A DNA stretch of 51,865 bases, taken from the NCBI GenBank assembly GCA_035328465.1, contig DAOLIQ010000015.1, positions 1 through 51,865 of the forward strand, given 5' to 3'. Position 1 is the stretch's first letter. The number at the start of each line of letters is the position of its first letter. The notes under the pieces were generated by a model, which did not search any database, was not told where the DNA came from, and saw only the letters and a list, made by a program, of their open reading frames with translations. Position numbers and translations under genes: made by a program. Positions 16,791 through 25,720 of this stretch are shown one piece after another. The DNA is from JADJEI01 sp035328465 (GTDB lineage: Bacteria; Bacteroidota; Ignavibacteria; Ignavibacteriales; Ignavibacteriaceae).

Positions 16791-19406
16791 TTACTTCATT
16801 AGAATCATTTTTTTAGTTTCTGTGAACGAACCGCTTTCTATCTTGAATAGATAAACACCGGAAGCGAATGATTCGCCATTAAAGTTTACAGTGTATTGCC
16901 CGGGTGCTTGATTAGTATTAACTAATTCTGCTACCTGACGACCAAGAACATCATAAACTTTTAAAGATACATTACCAGATTTTTCAATTGAGTAATGAAT
17001 CTGTGTAGTCGGGTTGAATGGATTTGGATAATTCTGTGACAAGCTGTAATTAGTTAGTACCTGTCCGTCATTTCCTGCATCCAATACCCAATCTTCTGCC
17101 CAAGTGTATGACCACTTATTTGGATGCTGCCAACCCACATCCTGATTTGTTGAAGAGTAGAACATAATACCTTCACGTTTTGCAACTGGATCACCGTCAT
17201 TATCATTAACTCCAAAATCAACAGGGACTCTCATACCTTGAGTTACATAAATTCTATCTGTCTCGGCATTCGGGTCATTTCTTTTTGTTGCAAGATCACT
17301 CAGTAAAATTCTTGCTTCAACTACATAACCTGAAGGGAATTTTTCACCAAAGTAATAATTTTCCCCTTCGACAAGAAGCGAATCATAAGAAGCTGTACCG
17401 TCATCATTTCTGGCAAGCTGTTCGTTAAATCTTAGATGATAGTCGGGGTTGTTACCGCGTTGATAAGACTGATGCATAGAACCCTGCCAATTATATAAAC
17501 CTAAGAATAAATCTGGAGCATCAAGTTCCCACGATCCTAAATCTGGATTTACAGGGAAGAAAACATCATCATCTACATCAAATGCAACATATAGATATTC
17601 CTGATCGATTGCTAACCATGCAGAAGCGGAACAATCATCATCATTGTCAATTGTATATTGCGGGTGACCGAAAGGATCGGTATCACCAGCATACATTTTG
17701 AACTCCTGGATACCTGCCCACTCCCCTAAATCACCATCAGCAACAAAGTTTGGAGTATTAAACGAGAGAACGGCAATACCATAAGCATCGTTTGTTGTAC
17801 CGCCAGAGAATCCGGGTTCGCCAACATTGCCTGCAAAATCGGTACATACAATTGCATAGTAAAAAGTTACAGATTCATTTACTTTAGGAGATAAAAGTAA
17901 ATGTTCATAAACCTGAGTATCTTCGAGAATATTCGATGCAATTAAATCAACACCTGGAGCTGTAATGTCTGTAATAGGATTATTGCTTGCATAAACATCA
18001 TAATGTTCACCTGATTCTCCAGGAACATCTGCCCAGGTTACTAAGTTAGTATTTGTGCCGGGAAATACAGCTATTGATTGAGGCGCAGGAGGCGGCTCGT
18101 GATCATCAAATTGGAAACCAGATTGTTGAAGAACATCGAACAAAAGAGTTCCTGAAAGTTGTTCACCTTGTGTTCCGTATTCGTTTCCTCCACCCGAAAG
18201 CTCAATTTTCCATGCAACTATTGAGGTAGGGTTAAATTGTTGATCACCTTGCGGATTCCACCAGGGCTGGGCAAAACCGTCATTTGGGAAGTGCTGATGC
18301 CCGTCAGGATCCGTCCAGATCAAACCGGTATCTAATGGCATATAATATCTTGTCCATTCCGAAGCCTGGTCAAGATCAATTGGAATTTCACATACCCAAT
18401 CTTCATTTGTTCCTGTATTATTTTCGATAATAAAGAACCTCATTGTTAAACGATCGTTAGTTCCAACATGCGGGGTTAGGTTTTTGATGAAGATATCTAA
18501 AGCAGTTCTGTTTCCAAAACTATCAGGAGGAGCTACAAGGTTTCTTTGCATGTTAATGTAACCGCCCCAGCTTTCGGAACAGTTAACCGTATAATCTAAC
18601 TCCATAGAACCTGTTCCTTCAACATAGTCCGAATTGTTATTGGATAATGTAGCAGAACCGGTAAAAGGATCAACTACAAAAAAGTCGGATGGAGTATCAT
18701 CAAACGTATGAAGCGGAGTATAACGATTGCCAACTACTTCCAATCTATCTAAAAGGATAGAACCTGAGGCAGTTGGAGGAGGTGTTCCGCCGCCTGCAGT
18801 TAGATAAACAAAAGCCATTTCAAATCCTTTGATTTTATCAAGCTGTAATTCCTGATCACCGTCTCCAAATTGAAGTACAAAACCTTGTGTGTTATCATCA
18901 CTTTTCTGAAGGGGCATTAAGACATTTATCCAACCCCCGGATACGTCAGAAAAATCTACTGCGGTATGATGCAGCCATAAATCTCTCTCTCCTGCTGCAT
19001 TAATTTCAGCAAGTTTAAATTCCATGAAAAATGTACCATCCTGGCTAAATGTAGTTGGATTGGTAACTTTATACCACAGACTTAGATGAGTGCCGGAAGA
19101 AAAATCCAAATAGGGCAAAGCATCTGTATTGCCGGGTACATATGTACTCCTCACTCCGTAACCACCCCAGCCTTCAGCACCTTCTATACTATAATCTACT
19201 TTCATTGATCCCGTGCCTTCATAATGGTCGGGATCATTGGAAAGGTTCATAAAACTACCGGTACCATTAGTAAACCAGTTGACATTCAATTCGGGCGGGT
19301 CAAGAAAAAAGGGCCCAACCGCATTGTCGAAATTTTGAACGACCCATTGTGCCTGAGAGATAGACACGACGGATAATATGAAAAGAACAGTTAAAAATCT
19401 TTTCAT
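16791..19406 (-). CDS. secreted multi-CBM protein (two N-terminal jelly rolls, CBM9-like domain, T9SS domain)
   Basis: This is a surface carbohydrate-binding protein of 871 residues with no catalytic domain that I can recognise. Domains in order: signal peptide (1-19, ending SQA); two related jelly-roll modules at about 20-225 and 228-435, each opening with FD...F...G and sharing the pattern EGTGSM.(V/L)DY with a WGGY motif (CBM11-like); a fibronectin-type segment at about 440-535; a CBM9/DOMON-like domain at about 550-750 (VADGDLGEWAGI, AWLAIDQEYLYVAFDVDDD); and a T9SS domain (QNYPNPFNPTTQIHYSI to KKMILMK). It follows the sugar symporter gene by 48 bp. Together with the receptor genes downstream it may act as the glycan-capture surface protein. 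Length and domain order are internally consistent. Binding specificity is inferred only from the enzyme set around it. Confidence 0.88.
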   Translation of the reverse strand: MKRFLTVLFILSVVSISQAQWVVQNFDNAVGPFFLDPPELNVNWFTNGTGSFMNLSNDPDHYEGTGSMKVDYSIEGAEGWGGYGVRSTYVPGNTDALPYLDFSSGTHLSLWYKVTNPTTFSQDGTFFMEFKLAEINAAGERDLWLHHTAVDFSDVSGGWINVLMPLQKSDDNTQGFVLQFGDGDQELQLDKIKGFEMAFVYLTAGGGTPPPTASGSILLDRLEVVGNRYTPLHTFDDTPSDFFVVDPFTGSATLSNNNSDYVEGTGSMELDYTVNCSESWGGYINMQRNLVAPPDSFGNRTALDIFIKNLTPHVGTNDRLTMRFFIIENNTGTNEDWVCEIPIDLDQASEWTRYYMPLDTGLIWTDPDGHQHFPNDGFAQPWWNPQGDQQFNPTSIVAWKIELSGGGNEYGTQGEQLSGTLLFDVLQQSGFQFDDHEPPPAPQSIAVFPGTNTNLVTWADVPGESGEHYDVYASNNPITDITAPGVDLIASNILEDTQVYEHLLLSPKVNESVTFYYAIVCTDFAGNVGEPGFSGGTTNDAYGIAVLSFNTPNFVADGDLGEWAGIQEFKMYAGDTDPFGHPQYTIDNDDDCSASAWLAIDQEYLYVAFDVDDDVFFPVNPDLGSWELDAPDLFLGLYNWQGSMHQSYQRGNNPDYHLRFNEQLARNDDGTASYDSLLVEGENYYFGEKFPSGYVVEARILLSDLATKRNDPNAETDRIYVTQGMRVPVDFGVNDNDGDPVAKREGIMFYSSTNQDVGWQHPNKWSYTWAEDWVLDAGNDGQVLTNYSLSQNYPNPFNPTTQIHYSIEKSGNVSLKVYDVLGRQVAELVNTNQAPGQYTVNFNGESFASGVYLFKIESGSFTETKKMILMK

Positions 19407-19454
19407 TTTGTTTCTCCTTTTGTTTGTTAAAGTTAGTTATTTATTATTTTCTGT

Positions 19455-21083
19455 TTAGTTCCATAAACTCCAAACGCTTACAACTATCAGTACTATCACC
19501 CCTGACATAATTAGATTCATTCTAATCTCCTTAACTTTCTTGAATGAAGGAAAAGCAAGCATTAGCTCTGAAAAATTTTCGCTCAGTGAAAATTGCAATC
19601 TATTGCTCTTCATTACTTCTCTTTTCCTAAATATAAAACTTAAACTAAAAATTAAACCTGCGCTGATGATAAATAGAAAAATGGCGAAGTGCAAAAAGTT
19701 TATTTGTACAACCCAGTTGAAAATAGGATTATCAACAACGTTCCATTTGATTAATAATTCGGTGAGCAATCTTCCCAATCCGATAAACTCTCCAATAACT
19801 AATGTGTAAATAGCAGCCTTAGCATTAATATTTTTAAAGAACATTCCAACAAGAAATACTGCCGAAATAGGGGGGGCAACAAATGCCTGCACTGATTGAA
19901 GGAATAAATAAATCTGTGAGTTAAGCATTTTCATCAAAGGCACAGTCAAAATAGCAGCCACAACAATTGCAGTGCTCGCAAGCCTGCCAACCAGAACTAA
20001 TTTTCTATCGCTTGCTTCGGGATGTTTTAATTTATAAAAGTCATTTGTAAATAAAACCGCAGTGCTGTTAAAGACGCCGGAAAGTGAAGACATAATAGCA
20101 GCTAATAAGCCGGCTATTACTAATCCTTTAATTCCCGAAGGAAGAATATTTCCAGCAATCAAAAATGAATAAGCCTCATCGCCGTTAATTTCAGGATAGA
20201 GAGCAACGGCGATGAGACCGGGAACCACCAATACAAAAATAGGAAACACTTTTAAGAACGCTGCTAACAACGAACCACGCCGTGCATCATTCAAAGATTT
20301 TGCGCTCAAAACTCTTTGAACAATATATTGATCAGTACACCAGTACCAAAAAGCAATAATAGGAGCACCGAAAATTATTCCTGTCCAGGGATAGTCCGGA
20401 TCGCTGACAGGTTTGAACATGTTAAAAAAATCACCCGGCAGTTTCTGCTCAAGTCCGCTGAAACCACCCACCTTATCCAATCCAAAAAACAACAGAGCAC
20501 TTGCACCGGCAATCAGCACCAGACCTTGAATCATCTGTGTGCGCATTACTGCGTTTGCTCCGCCAATCACGGTATAAAGGCCTGTTATCAAAACTATTAT
20601 AATTGATGAAGTATAAATGTTCAATCCAAAAATATTATAGAAAAGCAGTCCGCCTGCAAAAAGTGTAACAAGAATTTTAGTGAGTAAATAAATTAAAATT
20701 GAAAACGCTGCAAAAAATTTTCTTATCCTTCTGTCAAATCTCTGTTCTAAAAATTCAGGCATTGTTATTACGCCGGACTTAAGAAATATCGGCGCTAAGA
20801 ACCAGCCCAGAAATATTAAAATAAAAATTGCCATTAGCTCGAACTGTCCAACAGCTAATCCTCTTGCAGAACCTGAGCCCGCTAACCCGATAAAATGTTC
20901 ACTCGAAATATTAGTAGCAAAAATTGTAATACCAATAGTTACCCAGCCCATCTTTCTTCCTGCAAGAAAATAGTCCAAATAACTTTTATCTTTTTTCCTC
21001 GATGAATAAAATCCAATGCTCAATACTACTATCAAGTAGCCAAACAAGATTAAACCATCGAATGTGCTAAATGTACCGATCAA
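19455..21083 (-). CDS. sodium/sugar symporter, SGLT type (SSS family)
   Basis: The product is an inner membrane sodium-coupled solute transporter of 542 residues, nearly the length of Vibrio SGLT. SSS-family features are ANISSEHFIGLAGSGSARGLA near residues 55-75, YFLAGRKMGW at 37-46, and YWCTDQYIVQRVLSAKS near 268-284, which matches the SGLT consensus for the sugar-binding helices. The rest is a run of about 14 hydrophobic helices. The likely substrate is glucose or galactose. Translation appears to begin at TTG (21083-21081, reading TTG ATC GGT), because no ATG is available upstream; the mRNA leader would then be about 19 bases from the predicted sigma-54 start. It is the first gene of block 1, so uptake and capture functions would be induced together. 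Confidence 0.92.
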   Translation of the reverse strand: MIGTFSTFDGLILFGYLIVVLSIGFYSSRKKDKSYLDYFLAGRKMGWVTIGITIFATNISSEHFIGLAGSGSARGLAVGQFELMAIFILIFLGWFLAPIFLKSGVITMPEFLEQRFDRRIRKFFAAFSILIYLLTKILVTLFAGGLLFYNIFGLNIYTSSIIIVLITGLYTVIGGANAVMRTQMIQGLVLIAGASALLFFGLDKVGGFSGLEQKLPGDFFNMFKPVSDPDYPWTGIIFGAPIIAFWYWCTDQYIVQRVLSAKSLNDARRGSLLAAFLKVFPIFVLVVPGLIAVALYPEINGDEAYSFLIAGNILPSGIKGLVIAGLLAAIMSSLSGVFNSTAVLFTNDFYKLKHPEASDRKLVLVGRLASTAIVVAAILTVPLMKMLNSQIYLFLQSVQAFVAPPISAVFLVGMFFKNINAKAAIYTLVIGEFIGLGRLLTELLIKWNVVDNPIFNWVVQINFLHFAIFLFIISAGLIFSLSFIFRKREVMKSNRLQFSLSENFSELMLAFPSFKKVKEIRMNLIMSGVIVLIVVSVWSLWN

Positions 21084-21113
21084 TTTTTGCCAGAATTGTT
21101 TTTAATTTTTAAG

Positions 21114-21128
21114 GCAGAAATAATGCCA
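21114..21128 (-). promoter_or_regulatory. sigma-54 promoter of the symporter block
   Basis: Minus-strand TGGCATTATTTCTGC has the -24 (TGG), exactly ten bases, and GC at -12 (21115-21114). The predicted start is near 21102, 19 bases before the TTG. The same GGCATTA...TCTGC core recurs at 27112-27126. Confidence 0.75.
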
Positions 21129-21198
21129 GCTAAAGTTAATCAGCAGAATTGATATTTATTCTTTTTTTATAGGTTTAGTAAGTAAGAACTACAATTGC

Positions 21199-21235
21199 TT
21201 ATTAAATTGATAAGCAGAGGTTATTATTTTGATAA
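21199..21235. promoter_or_regulatory. paired enhancer-like dyads (site A)
   Basis: Two 15-bp near-palindromes, TTATTAAATTGATAA (21199-21213) and TTATTATTTTGATAA (21221-21235), have centres 22 bp apart, two helical turns. The nearer centre is 91.5 bp from the -12 element at 21114-21115, a typical position for sigma-54 enhancers. The first copy is extended to GCTTAT-N7-ATAAGC. The likely ligand is the NtrC-type regulator encoded at 48061-49521 (inference). Confidence 0.7.
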
Positions 21236-21240
21236 TGAAA

Positions 21241-21514
21241 CCATGAATTAAAATAAATTTTTTCGCTAATAGAATTAATAAAATAAATGCGTGTAATTTG
21301 TGATTAAAATTTTTTGATTTAATTAATTTTTCGAAATTGAATATACTGCTTCGCTGAGTGCTCCTCATTCACTTAACTCAAGCAAAGAATTAAGTGGCAG
21401 CGGCTTTATAATAGAATTTGCACTTGCATTTGGTCTCGGATATTATTCCTGCTTTTCGGTTATTAAAGTTGAGGCTTTTGATTTTCATCGATGAATTTTA
21501 ACATTACTAAAAAG
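21241..21514. other. intergenic stretch without a recognised gene
   Basis: This AT-rich gap lies between site A and the terminator at 21515. A short plus-strand frame from about 21321 to 21495 stays open but has no start codon and no family I recognise. A minus-strand frame of about 30 codons (start near 21493) is equally unsupported. There is a weak hairpin, CACTTAA (21370-21376) with TTAAGTG (21390-21396). This may be a decayed gene end or nothing. Confidence 0.4.
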
Positions 21515-21533
21515 TCCCGCTGTAACTGCGGGA
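21515..21533. terminator. intrinsic terminator after the CE2-like esterase gene
   Basis: TCCCGC (21515-21520) pairs with GCGGGA (21528-21533) around a 7-base loop. The stem is flanked by T-rich runs on both strands, so it can act in either direction. It lies 28 bp past the stop codon of the minus-strand esterase gene at 21561 and marks the end of block 2. Confidence 0.85.
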
Positions 21534-21560
21534 ATTTTTGTAAAGAGTTCCTTATGCTTT

Positions 21561-22973
21561 TCACTTCATCAATATCATCTTGCGTGTGATTGTCTGCCCA
21601 TCAATTTTTAATTGATAGAAATAAACACCGCTCGATAATTTATAAGCGCCGTCTGAAGTTGATAATTCAACTTCATAAGCACCAGCCGGTCGAAATTCGT
21701 CAACAAGATTTGCAACTTCATTTCCAAGCACATCATAAACTTTTAATTGTACGAACGTTTCTCGCAACGTCCCTACGCTTGGGATATTAAATTTAATTAT
21801 TGTAGATGGATTAAATGGATTTGGATAATTTTGAGAAAGACTGAATTCAGCGGGGCGCAATTCTTCTCGATGCTCATCAACATCATTCACCCACCCTGTC
21901 TGCTCATAAATATAATTTGAAAGATTTTCACCCATAACTAAATGATGCCTTACACGCGGGTGTTTTGTCCATGCCGGATCGAACGGGAAAAAGTAAGTAT
22001 CAAGGTTGCTATCGTCATCATTGATTTTCATATAATCAACAGCGCTTTCAATATAGCCGGGCCAGGGTGAGCCTTCGCGCGTGGCATCCATACTACCGAG
22101 CGCACAAACAATAAAAGCATCGGGATGGTGCTGCCTTATCAGCCGGACAAAATCAACATAAGCCATAACAATTTGCGCCGAGTCAGGGGTGGGGTGAATA
22201 TTTCCGATAAGCCAACTGTCATTTTGGAAGAGATTTATTACAACGACATCTGCTGGGAAAAGATCAAAGTCATAAACGCTGTTAGGGTCTTCGGGATTAA
22301 GTCTATAATAATATTCAGGCATAATTAAATCAAACCAGCTTATTATAATACCTATGCCGCTTTTTGCAATGCACATATATTCAGCGCCGAGCAGCCTTGA
22401 AGCAATTGCACCGTAAGCGAGAAAATTATTTTCATCTGCCGGGTTATCATCCCCCATGTTGTCGGGAGCTTCATTTCCATAACCGCACGTGATAGAGTTT
22501 CCATAAAAGACTATTTTATGCTCAGGTCTCGGGTCGGGCGGCAGTATGTTTTTGCCGTTATCAATTTGAATGCCCTCAAAAATAGTTGAACCGGTAGAAG
22601 CCTCGGTTCGCCTGAAAAGGAGCATGCTGTGCCCGGTATTTTCGAGTGTACCGGAAACAAGATAGATATTACTTCCTGCCGAACAGTTTATTAGGTGGGG
22701 GTTATCGAAATCATTATCAATATAAACATCGTAGAATGAATTGCCGGTTTGATCATTCAGCATAACAATGAGGAGGGAGCCTTCAAATTTTGCTTTTACA
22801 TAAGTGCCGGGCCAAAAAAATACAGGTTGCCCAGGATCAGAAAAATCAATCCTTCCTGTGTATTGAAAATTAGAATTGTCGGCGGTTATTGTGTTAACCG
22901 CCAGCAATTGTGAGAAAGGGATAACAACAAATAATAATAAAAAAACAGCATAACGCATTTTAACTAAGGTCAT
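21561..22973 (-). CDS. CE2-like SGNH acetyl-esterase with T9SS sorting domain
   Basis: This 470-residue secreted esterase probably removes acetyl groups from polysaccharides. A signal peptide (about 1-25) is followed by an N-terminal jelly roll (about 30-145, ending in the FEGIQIDNG strand) and an SGNH domain with FYGNSITCGYGNE (Ser160 nucleophile). NLFQNDSW near residue 250 is the block with the usual Asn, and AWTKHPRVRHH carries the catalytic His. This two-domain order is that of carbohydrate esterase family 2. The C-terminal T9SS domain (QNYPNPFNPSTIIKFNIP to KKMILMK) contains nine extra residues, SVGTLRETF, encoded by a palindromic element at 21753-21776. Met6 (MRYAV) is a plausible alternative start. 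It is the third gene of block 2, 30 bp after the metallophosphoesterase gene, and is closed by a terminator. Substrate is inferred from context. Confidence 0.88.
   Translation of the reverse strand: MTLVKMRYAVFLLLFVVIPFSQLLAVNTITADNSNFQYTGRIDFSDPGQPVFFWPGTYVKAKFEGSLLIVMLNDQTGNSFYDVYIDNDFDNPHLINCSAGSNIYLVSGTLENTGHSMLLFRRTEASTGSTIFEGIQIDNGKNILPPDPRPEHKIVFYGNSITCGYGNEAPDNMGDDNPADENNFLAYGAIASRLLGAEYMCIAKSGIGIIISWFDLIMPEYYYRLNPEDPNSVYDFDLFPADVVVINLFQNDSWLIGNIHPTPDSAQIVMAYVDFVRLIRQHHPDAFIVCALGSMDATREGSPWPGYIESAVDYMKINDDDSNLDTYFFPFDPAWTKHPRVRHHLVMGENLSNYIYEQTGWVNDVDEHREELRPAEFSLSQNYPNPFNPSTIIKFNIPSVGTLRETFVQLKVYDVLGNEVANLVDEFRPAGAYEVELSTSDGAYKLSSGVYFYQLKIDGQTITRKMILMK
21753..21776. repeat. palindromic element inserted in frame in the sorting domain
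   Basis: GAACGTT-TCTCGC-AACGTCC followed by CTAC forms an imperfect hairpin (one mismatch in 7-bp arms). It coincides exactly with the residues that interrupt an otherwise canonical T9SS domain between FNIP and VQLKVYDVLG. From memory, similar GGGACGTTGC palindromes are dispersed in related genomes, but I cannot confirm that here. Confidence 0.55.
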
Positions 22974-23003
22974 TGGGTATCCTCAAAAAATTTTAATCGA
23001 AAT

Positions 23004-25538
23004 TTATTTTAGTAAGATCATCTTCTTTGCCTGAATAAAATCTTCAGTTGATAAATTATAGAAATAAACTCCGCTTGTAAGGTCAGAAGCGTTAACATTA
23101 ACTTTATAAACACCTGCGGATAATTCTCTGTTTAATATTTCTTTAACCAGATTCCCAAGTATATCGTAAATATTTAAAGAGACGAAACTCCTTTTCTTCA
23201 AACCAAATTCTATTTGAGTATTCGGGTTAAAAGGATTAGGAAAATTTTGTGCGAGGTAATAATCCGTTACAATATTTTCTTCATCAACATTAACGAGTGT
23301 GTTGAACGAAGTGATATTGGACCAATCGGACCATTTCACGTTATGATCACGATACTTTACACGGTAGTAATATTTTTCACCGCCTGAAAGTAAGGAAGAG
23401 CTTAGTTTCAATTTTGTCAAATCAATACCGGCATTGCGGTCAATTGGATTGAAGTTTGCATCAACTTGATAAATATCGGTCCAATGCAGCATTGAATCAA
23501 CAAGAACAGTAGTAAAATCTTCAACATCAGAAATTTGAATTCTTGCTGTCATAATCGAGTCAGCATTTATTGGGGAAGTATTAAATGTAATATCTGCTGC
23601 CGAAACCTCAGGTGGAAATGAAACAGGTGCTTCGGGAGCGGGCTGATTAAATTTTCTGTACCAATGATCCATTGCTTCAATATCTCTTTGAAGATTGTCA
23701 TTCCCGACGCTGTACATTGTTGATTCGTAAGTTTTGTTGGCGATATCAATTTCAATAAGTTGAAACATGTGATGATCGAGAGAGATGTGAACATTTGAGT
23801 AATCATTATTTAAATAATCACCCCAGAAATCTGTGTAACCGCCGCCGCCGCCGCCAATGATAGTTCTTAAATCGCCGTATGCATTGGGGTCTAAAGTTTC
23901 AACTGTGCCGCGTTCATAAGCGTGTGTATGTCCATTAGAATGTTGTACAACTTTAGAATATTTTTTAAAAATGGGATATAACTCATCGCGAACATAATCA
24001 ACTTTCCATTGTTCAAAAGTCATACCTTCTCCCCAAATTTCACTCACTATAAAATGATGCGTCATTGTAAAAACGAAATCAACCGTTGAGTCAACTTCTA
24101 CTTGAGCGAGGTAACTATCAAGCCAGGCTTTTTGAACTGTTCCGTAGGCTGAAATTGCATTAGAGTTAAGCCCAATAAATACAGTGTTGGCAACTCTGAA
24201 AGTCCAAAATTTTTCACTCGCTGCTGGAACAGGTGAGACATCATCCAGATGCATATATTTATAATAATTTTGATGTTCACTTTCGTGGTTGCCTGTTATT
24301 GGCATAAAAGAAAGATTAGTGGATAGATAACGAATAGGGCCAAAATATTGATCAGTCCACTGAACAATATTACCGCCGTCAACAACGAGATCGCCGGAAT
24401 GCAGAACAAGATTTATATGATTTTGAATATCGTTTCCATAAAGTTCCTGTGCTTTTTTCCTTGCACTTCTGATTACAATCCCCGCCCAGGTTGTATCGTT
24501 TGAATGAGTATCGCTGAAAAGTAGAAATCTTAATTTGCCGGTGTAGTTATCATCGGGCAAAGTTCTGAATGAATAAATTTCTGATGAACCGCTGCCGCTG
24601 CTGCATTTGTAAAAATATTCAGTGTTGGGTAAAAGATTTTCTAAATGAGTGTAGTGCCATCGGTAAGCGCCAGCAATAATTTCACTAGTTCCAGAAGTAG
24701 TTTGTCCCAATGCTGAAGTAGTACCGTAATCAACACTTGTTGGTGCAGCTGAAGTATCATGCCAGCAAACATAAATTGATGATGAAGTTGGAGTTTGTAA
24801 ATAAGGTACGAGGATCAATTGAGTACCTGGAGGCGTTCCGATGTTATGCCCAAAGCCTCCAAGATCAGAGGCTTCAACGGCGCTTAATGAGCGATCCCAA
24901 ATGGCAAGTTCGGATACAATTATATCTGCGTCCTCAGCGTTCTCATCGGCAAAAACGAGCAGCAAAGAATCGAGCGAAAATCTTCCATCAATTGCCTGAA
25001 CTATCCCAGTATTCAATAATTGACCATCGAGATAGTAATTGTACTGCGTTCCATTTTTTACTGAGATTATCATCCTGTACCATTCATTCGGATGAACTGC
25101 ATAGGTTGAATAACCCGTTGCTGCGACTCCAATATTTCCGGTAGGACTTATGAAACAATCACCATCAGAAGAATTTGATAAATCAGTCTGAAAAAATGTG
25201 TACCATACTCCTATCGACTCGACCTTGAAATCAAACTGTAAAGTGTACTCATTTACTTTGCTGCCTCCTCCATTTGGTGCGATCTGATGATGCATTTTAT
25301 AATAGCTTCCTATTCCAATCCGTGCCGCATAATCATTTACAACCGGACCAGGCACAATTTGGTGAGTACCGACTAAGTCCAAAGGAAGCCCGTAATCGGC
25401 AACAGGATCAGTGATATGCAAAGTGTCGTTAAAATTCCACCACCCTACTCTATCCTGAGTCAGAGGATTAGACTGAGCAATGATTCTTGTTTGTAAAAAT
25501 AAGATTATTACAAAATAAAAAAGTGTTTTTACCTTCAT
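23004..25538 (-). CDS. secreted metallophosphoesterase with LamG, FN3 and T9SS domains
   Basis: An 844-residue exported protein. After the signal peptide (about 1-21) comes a LamG/concanavalin-like domain (about 28-235, WWNF...GIGSYYKMHHQIAPNGGG). A purple-acid-phosphatase-type FN3 domain follows (about 240-330, PYLQTPTSSSIYVCWH). The calcineurin-like phosphoesterase domain (about 335-600) shows the metal motifs SDTHSN, GDLVVDGG, GNHESEH, THHF and GHTHAYERG. A six-glycine run follows GHTHAYERG, then a second FN3-like segment (about 645-740) and the T9SS domain (QNFPNPFNPNTQIEFGL to KKMILLK). It would hydrolyse phosphate esters outside the cell. Its LamG domain is closely related to that of the adjacent gene at 25721-26974, so the two probably arose by duplication. 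Its role in a glucan locus is unclear: phosphate scavenging or removal of phosphate from decorated glycans are both possible. Confidence 0.88.
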   Translation of the reverse strand: MKVKTLFYFVIILFLQTRIIAQSNPLTQDRVGWWNFNDTLHITDPVADYGLPLDLVGTHQIVPGPVVNDYAARIGIGSYYKMHHQIAPNGGGSKVNEYTLQFDFKVESIGVWYTFFQTDLSNSSDGDCFISPTGNIGVAATGYSTYAVHPNEWYRMIISVKNGTQYNYYLDGQLLNTGIVQAIDGRFSLDSLLLVFADENAEDADIIVSELAIWDRSLSAVEASDLGGFGHNIGTPPGTQLILVPYLQTPTSSSIYVCWHDTSAAPTSVDYGTTSALGQTTSGTSEIIAGAYRWHYTHLENLLPNTEYFYKCSSGSGSSEIYSFRTLPDDNYTGKLRFLLFSDTHSNDTTWAGIVIRSARKKAQELYGNDIQNHINLVLHSGDLVVDGGNIVQWTDQYFGPIRYLSTNLSFMPITGNHESEHQNYYKYMHLDDVSPVPAASEKFWTFRVANTVFIGLNSNAISAYGTVQKAWLDSYLAQVEVDSTVDFVFTMTHHFIVSEIWGEGMTFEQWKVDYVRDELYPIFKKYSKVVQHSNGHTHAYERGTVETLDPNAYGDLRTIIGGGGGGYTDFWGDYLNNDYSNVHISLDHHMFQLIEIDIANKTYESTMYSVGNDNLQRDIEAMDHWYRKFNQPAPEAPVSFPPEVSAADITFNTSPINADSIMTARIQISDVEDFTTVLVDSMLHWTDIYQVDANFNPIDRNAGIDLTKLKLSSSLLSGGEKYYYRVKYRDHNVKWSDWSNITSFNTLVNVDEENIVTDYYLAQNFPNPFNPNTQIEFGLKKRSFVSLNIYDILGNLVKEILNRELSAGVYKVNVNASDLTSGVYFYNLSTEDFIQAKKMILLK

Positions 25539-25560
25539 TATAATTCTCCAATTTGGTATA

Positions 25561-25713
25561 GGAAGCTGCTTCTGAAATTATGGATATCAAATAACGAGAA
25601 GAATTTTTCATCAGGACTAAACTTTACGCTAATCGAGATAAAAACACCGACGATAAAATTCTTCGTGAAAATTCCGATATCTTAGCTATCGAAAGATTTC
25701 CTGAAGCAGCTTT
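25561..25713. repeat. long imperfect inverted repeat between LamG gene and phosphoesterase gene
   Basis: The arms are 25561-25607 and 25655-25713. Matching blocks are AAGCTGCTTC with GAAGCAGCTT (25563-25572 and 25703-25712), GATATC with GATATC (25583-25588 and 25676-25681), and GAAGAATTTT with AAAATTCTTC (25598-25607 and 25655-25664), with a ~47-base loop. It fills nearly the whole gap between two co-directional genes and ends 8 bp from the stop of the LamG gene. It may be a MITE-like element or a processing/attenuation hairpin. No coding frame is evident. Confidence 0.65.
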
Positions 25714-25720
25714 AAAAAAA

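Noticed and set aside
21321..21495. Open plus-strand stretch without a start codon after the symporter promoter region
   Set aside because: No Met, GTG or TTG start in context and no family pattern; could be a decayed fragment but the evidence is too thin for a gene call.
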